Origin: Betaproteobacteria bacterium
Lineage (GTDB): Bacteria > Pseudomonadota > Gammaproteobacteria > Burkholderiales > SG8-39
DNA length: 64,000 bases
Assembly: GCA_022340285.1 (NCBI GenBank)
Contig: JAJDOG010000097.1
Coordinates: 37,324 to 101,323 of the forward strand
Reading direction: 5' to 3'
This document shows positions 59,236 through 64,000 of this stretch, in pieces. Position 1 is the stretch's first letter. Every line of letters begins with the position of its first letter. A program made the translations under genes and the position numbers. The notes under the pieces were generated by a model. The model did not search any database, had not been told where the DNA came from, and saw nothing but the letters and a program-made list of their open reading frames with translations.

Positions 59236-59416
59236 TGCAGCGTGAAGCCTGGTAGGATAGGCGGTCCCACCCGCGGCACGGGTGCGAAGCGTCTAGGAGT
59301 GGGGAAGATATGCAGGGTGGCTTGGCGCGACGCAGGCAGAACAGCCCGGCGCGGCGTCCGGCGACTAGGGGACAACCCCATACCGCCCTCCTCCCTTGCT
59401 TAACCGTTTGTTAAGC
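59236..59416 (-). promoter_or_regulatory. Candidate leader RNA or small RNA ending at the terminator
   Basis: The minus-strand sequence between the terminator and the inverted repeat GCTTAAC (59416-59410)/GTTAAGC (59404-59398) has no credible gene. It can fold locally (for example CACCCGTGCCGCGGGTG, on the minus strand near 59276-59260). It would be the leader of the cupin mRNA or an independent RNA of roughly 100-180 nt. I find no match to a riboswitch class I know. No clear promoter was found, so its boundary is uncertain. Confidence 0.4.
59398..59416. promoter_or_regulatory. 7-bp inverted repeat, candidate operator
   Basis: GCTTAAC (59398-59404) and GTTAAGC (59410-59416) are perfect inverted arms with a 5-base spacer. 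They sit in the divergent region between cupin and the lycopene cyclase-like gene, about 120 bp upstream of the latter. They may bind a dimeric regulator, or form the 5' end of the leader RNA described beside them. Confidence 0.4.
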
Positions 59417-59536
59417 GTTGTTGAGCTTTTGGCAGCGATTACGCGCGCCCACGGTACGCCTCTTCTCTTCTCCTCGCAAGCACGGTAACGATGTGTTTGC
59501 GAAAGGCAGAACTGCAAGATTGACGCGAGCCCCACT

Positions 59537-60508
59537 ATGAAGTCACACCAGCCTAAACCGCTTGCGCGCGTCGTCTTGCTCATGATCGCGATGCTGGCGA
59601 TCCCGGCGGCGCTGACGCTTCGGACCGTGCTCGTTCCGGGGACCCTCGAGATCCCGTCTGACGACCCGACGCCCTACGGATACACCTGGAGCCTGCTGCT
59701 CTTCATCTTCCCGCTGGTGGTGATTGCCTGGTGGTTCATTCGCCACCCGCGATTCACGTTCCAGCGCACCGCGTATTGGATGACCATCGGAACCCTCGCG
59801 CCGATCGGGTTTGGCCTCGACATCCTGCTCGGCCACACCTTCTTCGAGTTCCGGAACCCCGGCGCGACGCTCGGCCTGACCGTGCCGGGCGTAGGCGGGA
59901 CGCTGCCCATCGAGGAGTTCGTGTTCTATCTGTCGGGCTTTCTGTTCATCCTGCTCTTCTACATCTGGAACGACGAGTTCTGGCTCGAGGCCTACAACGT
60001 CCCCGACTACGCGGGCGCCACGCGGGATGCGGGCCCCATCCTATCGTTCCACGCGGGCTCTCTTGTCCTCGGGGCCGCACTCCTCATCGCGGCAATCGTC
60101 TACAAGAAGCTCTTCGCGGAGGACCCGGCGGGTTTCCCGGGGTACTTCGCCTTCCTCCTGGCGGTGGCCTTCGTGCCGGCGATGGGTCTCTTCCGCTCCG
60201 TCCGCCCGTTCATCAACTGGCGCGCCTTCGCCCTGACTTCGTTCATCGTCGTGCTGATCAGCCTGCTGTGGGAGGTGACGCTAGCGCTGCCCTACGGCTG
60301 GTGGGGCTTCCAGCCGCGGATGATGATGGGCCTCACCATCGGCGCCTGGTCGGAGCTGCCGATCGAAGAGGTCTTCCTCTGGTTTGTCGTCACCTTCGCA
60401 ACGGTGGTGGTGTTCGAGACCCTCAAGATCTGGCTGGCCTCCGGTAAGGGCTTCGTGGAGGCGATGGCCGGCCGTCGTTCCATGCAGGGTAAACGGCCGC
60501 GGTCGTAG
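59537..60508 (+). CDS. Lycopene cyclase domain (CrtYcd/CarR-like) membrane protein
   Basis: This is a 323-residue polytopic membrane protein with about eight helices. It carries two copies of a PIEE motif: GTLPIEEFVFYLSGFLFILLF (about 122-142) and ELPIEEVFLWFVVTFATVVVFE (about 273-294). These are like the paired acidic motifs of the CrtYc/CrtYd heterodimeric lycopene cyclases, here fused in one chain. It could cyclise lycopene or a related polyene end. No phytoene synthase or desaturase is adjacent, and a CrtI-like gene is about 8 kb away. No strong ribosome site precedes the ATG at 59537. Confidence 0.75.
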   Translation: MKSHQPKPLARVVLLMIAMLAIPAALTLRTVLVPGTLEIPSDDPTPYGYTWSLLLFIFPLVVIAWWFIRHPRFTFQRTAYWMTIGTLAPIGFGLDILLGHTFFEFRNPGATLGLTVPGVGGTLPIEEFVFYLSGFLFILLFYIWNDEFWLEAYNVPDYAGATRDAGPILSFHAGSLVLGAALLIAAIVYKKLFAEDPAGFPGYFAFLLAVAFVPAMGLFRSVRPFINWRAFALTSFIVVLISLLWEVTLALPYGWWGFQPRMMMGLTIGAWSELPIEEVFLWFVVTFATVVVFETLKIWLASGKGFVEAMAGRRSMQGKRPRS

Positions 60509-60662
60509 CGCGGGGCAAAGGATCGGTGAATCAAACCGCCGGTCGGAACCGTGCGTTAGTTCACAGCCGATCCGCAGGCGACCCCAAAAGTGTGCGTCTG
60601 TCACAAGCGGGCTGCGCCGCGCGACGGCGAGATGCGCGCCGCGTCACTCTAGAATCTTTGCC

Positions 60663-61529
60663 ATGTGTGAGCTACTTGCGATGAGCGCCAATCGGCCGGC
60701 CGAGGTGGGCCACTACCTGTCCCAGCTCATGGCGCGCGGCGGAAAGACCGGCCCGCATGCCGACGGCTGGGGCGTTGCGTACTACGAGGGTCATGCGTCG
60801 CGCATCTTCAAGGAGTCGACGCCGGCCGCTGAGAGCCGCCTTCTTGCCATGCTGGCAGAGCATCCATTCAAGACTACCGCGCTGATTGCCCATATCCGCA
60901 AAGCCAACCCGTCGAAATTCGGGCGCGCCACCGGGAACACCCATCCCTTCGAGCGGGAATGGAACGGGCGTTCCTGGGTCTTCGCCCATAACGGCAAGCT
61001 GCCCGGGCTGCGCGAGAAGGGCTTTCGTCCGGACAGCCGCTTTTTGCCTGTCGGCGAAACGGACTCGGAGCTCGCGTTCTGCCACATTCTCGAGGCCATT
61101 GTGCGCGGCATCGGACGCAACAGGCATTTCTCGCAGGCCATGCTGGTCGATTCCATCCGGCCGGTGGTGGACGAACTGGCGGCGCTCGGAGAATTCAATT
61201 TCATTCTCAGCGACGGCGACTGCCTCTACGTGCACGCTCACACCAACCTCCACGTGCTGCAACGCACGCTCTCCACCGAGACCGACGCTTCCAAGATGAT
61301 CCTGCTGGCGACCGCGCCTTTGACGGCAGAACCCTGGCGAGCACTGTCGCCGGGCAGCATTCACGTCTATAGGCAAGGCGAAGCGGTCCTCAAGGCGGGC
61401 GAGGCCACGCTGCCTGCCAGGTACAGGTCCGCGTCGCAGCGATGGGCAGATGTTGCAACCGCGCTCAAATTGACCGGCTTTGGCCGCGGACGCTGGTCCG
61501 ATGCCTTGGCATCAGGTCGCGCCGCATGA
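60663..61529 (+). CDS. Class II glutamine amidotransferase domain protein (YafJ-like)
   Basis: This 288-residue protein starts MCELLAMSANRP, placing the nucleophilic Cys at position 2 after Met removal, as in Ntn-type glutaminases. Landmarks are DGWGVAYYEG, ALIAHIRKANPS (the Arg that holds glutamine), FAHNGKLPG and VGETDSELAF. YafJ-like proteins lack a synthetase domain, so ammonia must be used by an unknown partner. The ATG at 60663 is fixed by the Cys2 rule; no ribosome site is seen, and TAGAAT at 60650-60655 would give a leaderless or near-leaderless message. It lies 99 bp before htpX. Confidence 0.88.
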   Translation: MCELLAMSANRPAEVGHYLSQLMARGGKTGPHADGWGVAYYEGHASRIFKESTPAAESRLLAMLAEHPFKTTALIAHIRKANPSKFGRATGNTHPFEREWNGRSWVFAHNGKLPGLREKGFRPDSRFLPVGETDSELAFCHILEAIVRGIGRNRHFSQAMLVDSIRPVVDELAALGEFNFILSDGDCLYVHAHTNLHVLQRTLSTETDASKMILLATAPLTAEPWRALSPGSIHVYRQGEAVLKAGEATLPARYRSASQRWADVATALKLTGFGRGRWSDALASGRAA

Positions 61530-61627
61530 TCGCGCGTGCGGGGTCCCATTAGCCGGTACACCTGAGGGCAGTGCGGGTAATCCGCACGACGGTTTGAATT
61601 TCTGCTTCCGGCCCCGATCTAAGGTGC

Positions 61628-62569
61628 ATGTCTCCGGCCATCCTTCTCGGCCGGCGCGTCTCGCACGCGCTGCAGACCGCGGCGCTCCTTGGCGCTATGG
61701 CGCTGCTCGCGGGCTACCTCGGCTGGGCGCTACTCGGGACGGGCGGCCTCGTCGTCGCCATGTTCGTGGTCGTCCTCGTGCTCGCGTACGGGCCTCGGGT
61801 CTCGCCGCGCCTGCTGTTGCGCTTCGTGGGTGCCTCCGAGCTTTCTGCGGCGCAGGCGCCGGGGCTGCATCACCTGGTCGAAGCGCTGAGCGAGCGTGCG
61901 GGCCTTGCCCGTGCGCCGCGCCTCTTCCACGTGCCGACGCAGGTGCTCAACGCCTTCGCGATCGGGCAGCGTAGCGATGCCGCCATCGCGGTGACCGATG
62001 GGCTCCTGCGCCGCCTCGCGCCGCGCGAAATCGCTGGCGTGCTCGCGCACGAGATCGCGCACGTGCGCTCGAACGACATCTGGGTGATGACACTGGCCGA
62101 ATTGGCGTCGCGGATGACGGGAACGCTTTCGTTCTTCGGCATGATGCTGCTCTTCGTCATGCTGCCGTTCTCGCTGTTCGGCGCCGGTGGCATGCCGTTC
62201 CTGCCGGTGCTCGTCATGCTGTTCGCGCCGACAATCTCCGCGGCGCTGCAGCTCGCGCTCTCGCGAACGCGCGAGTACGACGCCGACATCGGCGCCATCG
62301 AGCTCACCGGCGATCCACGGGGCCTCGCCTCGGCGCTCGACATGCTCGAGAAGCTCCAGGGCGGCTGGATGGAGCGCATGTTCATGGCGCGCGTGCCGCA
62401 GTGGCTGCGCTCGCATCCCGAGACGAAGGAGCGCATCCGGCGCCTGATGGCGCTCGAGGGTTCGGAGCTCGTGCGCGTGGAGTCTGGCAGCTGGGCTTCC
62501 GATCCGTTCCTCGGCCAGCCCCGGGTCGAGCGCGCACCGCGCTGGCACTGGTCGGGGTCCTGGCACTAA
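61628..62569 (+). CDS. HtpX-like membrane zinc metalloprotease
   Basis: This 313-residue protease of family M48 has zinc motif HEIAH at about 141-145 and the third ligand Glu at about 217 (TREYDADIGA). N-terminal helices (about 13-34 and 40-57) and two helices after the active site (about 166-186 and 189-211) anchor it in the inner membrane. HtpX degrades misfolded membrane proteins. Its C-terminal part (EKLQGGWMERMFMARVPQWLRSHPETKERIRRL) matches the family's HP.T..RI..L tail. TAAGGTGC precedes the ATG. It is probably separate from the amidotransferase but on the same strand. Confidence 0.9.
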   Translation: MSPAILLGRRVSHALQTAALLGAMALLAGYLGWALLGTGGLVVAMFVVVLVLAYGPRVSPRLLLRFVGASELSAAQAPGLHHLVEALSERAGLARAPRLFHVPTQVLNAFAIGQRSDAAIAVTDGLLRRLAPREIAGVLAHEIAHVRSNDIWVMTLAELASRMTGTLSFFGMMLLFVMLPFSLFGAGGMPFLPVLVMLFAPTISAALQLALSRTREYDADIGAIELTGDPRGLASALDMLEKLQGGWMERMFMARVPQWLRSHPETKERIRRLMALEGSELVRVESGSWASDPFLGQPRVERAPRWHWSGSWH

Positions 62570-62693
62570 CGCGCGCAAGCGGTACCCGTGTGCCGAATTC
62601 GCCGGAGCGCGAAGCAGTTCTCATCTCCTGCTCACCGCAGGCGAGCGGCGCGCTGGTCGAGTGGTAAGCTCGCCGGGTCCCTGAGATGACCCG

Positions 62694-63707
62694 ATGACGC
62701 AAAAAGCAGCACATAGAGCGGCCCGTCCACGCACCGCCTCCGCCCAGGCGCTCACGTCATCGCAACCGCTGACCGCGTCCGACCGGGAAGCGCTTGCGAA
62801 GTCCCGGCTCTTTCGCGGGGTCGACATCGAGCTCGTGGATCACTTACTGCAGGAGTGCGTCGTGCGCGACCTGCGCGCAGGCGAAGTCCTGCTCTCGCGC
62901 GGGGAAGCCCCGAGCGAAGACATTTTCGTCGTGATGAGTGGGCGGGTGAGTGTCCATCTCGCCGATGCCGAGTCGCCCTCGCACATGGTCATCGACGCGG
63001 GCGAGTGTGTGGGAGAGATGTCGGCGATCGACGGTGAACCCATATCAGCCACGGTGATGGCCTTAGACGGAGCGCGGCTTCTAGCCATTCCCGAACCGAT
63101 TGTATGGTCCCTGGTCAATACGTCGCATGCGATCGCGCGGAATTTGCTCTACATCCTGTCGCGAAGGATGCGCCACGGCAATGCCGTGATCCTGTTCGGG
63201 CTCGACCGGCAGCGTGAACTCGAGCGCGCTGCGGGCACCGATGGCCTCACGGGACTGCATAACCGGCGCTGGATGAACGAGGCGTTCGCGCGACAGCTAG
63301 ACCGGAGCGGGCGGGACGCTCTGCCAAGCAGCCTTCTTCTGATCGACCTCGATACCTTGAAGGCGTACAACGATCAGGCTGGGCACCTTGCGGGCGACCT
63401 GTTGCTCTGCACGGTAGCCGACGTTCTCGCCCGGCATATTCGCCCTGGGGACCTGCTCGCACGTTACGGGGGCGACGAGTTCTGCTTGCTCCTACCGGGA
63501 ACCCCGCTGACGGACGCGCTGAACGCAGCTGAACGGCTCCGTAAGGCGGTCGAGGTGGAGGTCGTCGTCAAGATTGCGGTGCAGGCCACTATCTCCTGCG
63601 GGGTTTCAAGCGGCCCTCCCGGCGTGCATCTCGATGAGCTCTTCCGCCTCGCCGACGAGGCTCTTTACCGGGCGAAGTCGAAAGGCCGAAACACCGTCGT
63701 ACACTAG
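62694..63707 (+). CDS. Cyclic nucleotide-binding domain / GGDEF diguanylate cyclase
   Basis: This 337-residue protein has an N-terminal cyclic nucleotide-binding domain (about 35-155, [66 protein letters not shown]). A C-terminal GGDEF domain follows (about 180-335). The active-site motif [13 protein letters not shown] is intact (GGDEF at 259-263). The product-inhibition site RxxD (RPGD, 250-253) lies five residues before it. It should make c-di-GMP under control of cAMP or another ligand bound at the N-terminus. Whether the cNMP site keeps its ligand residues is not certain. A coupling of two nucleotide second messengers is implied. Confidence 0.92.
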   Translation: MTQKAAHRAARPRTASAQALTSSQPLTASDREALAKSRLFRGVDIELVDHLLQECVVRDLRAGEVLLSRGEAPSEDIFVVMSGRVSVHLADAESPSHMVIDAGECVGEMSAIDGEPISATVMALDGARLLAIPEPIVWSLVNTSHAIARNLLYILSRRMRHGNAVILFGLDRQRELERAAGTDGLTGLHNRRWMNEAFARQLDRSGRDALPSSLLLIDLDTLKAYNDQAGHLAGDLLLCTVADVLARHIRPGDLLARYGGDEFCLLLPGTPLTDALNAAERLRKAVEVEVVVKIAVQATISCGVSSGPPGVHLDELFRLADEALYRAKSKGRNTVVH

Positions 63708-63867
63708 CGGACCGTCCGCTTTCGTATCCGCGCGTCCCTCGGCCGCTTGTCGAAGCTTCCCGACGGGAGCGAGTCGATGATAGTAGAGTGCCGCAGCCGG
63801 CGCTGGCCGATCGCCCTGCCCTGTGGGCCCCGCATTACAATCGCTACCCAAAGAAAGATCACAGTCC

Positions 63868-64000
63868 ATGACGCACGCTGACATCGTCGATGTTCGGGGC
63901 CTCTCTCTGAGTGCACCCAGCGCTGCAGCCGTTGAGCGCTTCGAAGCCATCATCAACGACCTCTACTATTACCGTTTGGGAGTGGGGGATCGCTTAGACG
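63868..64000 (+). CDS. Probable TPR-repeat protein (TTC38-like), N-terminal fragment
   Basis: The reading from the ATG at 63868 (MTHADIVDVRGLSLSAPSAA, then VERFEAIINDLYYYRLGVGDRLD) stays open to the window edge. The opening, with GLSLSAPSAAAVERFEA and a later short helix around YYYRLGVGDRL, is like the N-terminus of TTC38-type tetratricopeptide proteins. About 44 residues are visible, so the assignment is weak. An AAAGAAAGATC stretch lies 8 to 18 bases upstream. It is 160 bp after the GGDEF gene. Confidence 0.5.
   Translation, partial: MTHADIVDVRGLSLSAPSAAAVERFEAIINDLYYYRLGVGDRLD

Noticed and set aside
60292..60604. Minus-strand reading frames at the end of the lycopene cyclase-like gene
   Set aside because: Antisense to a membrane protein with clear motifs; no ribosome site or homology.

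Overview
The window is GC-rich, densely coded chromosomal DNA of a Gram-negative bacterium. Outer-membrane lipoproteins, RND and MacAB efflux, an OmpA-type anchor and the general gene content fit a member of the Betaproteobacteria (Burkholderiales or Rhodocyclales-like). That placement is an inference from gene content, since no rRNA, tRNA or other marker is present. I found no insertion sequence, prophage or CRISPR array.

Layout. 1-4.1 kb (minus) is a propionate/methylmalonyl-CoA block: acyl-CoA carboxylase beta subunit (cut by the window edge), MeaB GTPase and methylmalonyl-CoA mutase. A divergent GntR/FCD regulator has a perfect 16-bp palindrome over its own start codon. 4.8-9.5 kb (minus) is a korC-korA-korB set: a 2-oxoacid oxidoreductase (alpha with fused gamma domain, and beta) plus a GltD-like FAD/Fe-S subunit, which suggests an NAD(P)-linked 2-oxoglutarate oxidoreductase. 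9.9-14.8 kb holds an amidase, thioredoxin, small envelope proteins and an OmpA-like coiled-coil protein. 14.8-17.5 kb (minus) is a catabolic-looking trio: a group D flavin monooxygenase or acyl-CoA dehydrogenase-fold enzyme, a one-domain VOC metalloenzyme and a LinB-like haloalkane dehalogenase whose catalytic Glu is replaced by Gln. 17.8-21.8 kb (plus) is a membrane-anchored HtrA-like protease followed by a MoxR/DUF58/VWA module. 21.9-25.7 kb (minus) is a sorbosone dehydrogenase-like protein and an NMT1/SsuA-type ABC importer.

25.9-36.5 kb has two efflux systems, an RND adaptor and pump on plus and macA-macB-outer membrane factor on minus. They flank a large palindromic repeat, a signal-less solute-binding protein and a tetraheme NapC/NirT cytochrome whose first haem motif is CX3CH. 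36.8-44.1 kb carries a bestrophin-like channel, a DpgC-like cofactor-free dioxygenase with a glyoxalase II-like hydrolase, an MFS exporter, a LOG protein and NhaA, then a 45-codon remnant of a luciferase-like monooxygenase. 44.1-51.8 kb (minus) has a 4-cresol dehydrogenase-like flavoprotein coupled to a GNAT, pirin, a formamidase-like hydrolase, a methyltransferase, small unknowns, a cold-shock protein with a leader, and a CrtI-like oxidoreductase.

52-64 kb holds a LuxR-type regulator with a degenerate receiver, a CBS protein, a VOC/PhnB protein, a methyltransferase, a salicylate hydroxylase-like monooxygenase, an aminotransferase with cysteine synthase, a cupin gene behind a strong intrinsic terminator, a lycopene cyclase-like membrane protein, a class II glutamine amidotransferase, HtpX, a cNMP-binding GGDEF protein and the start of a probable TPR protein.

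The observations most worth following are the terminator/leader before the cupin gene, the Glu-to-Gln dehalogenase and its two partners, the KorCAB complex, the DpgC-like enzyme outside an antibiotic cluster, and the regulator without a phosphoacceptor.
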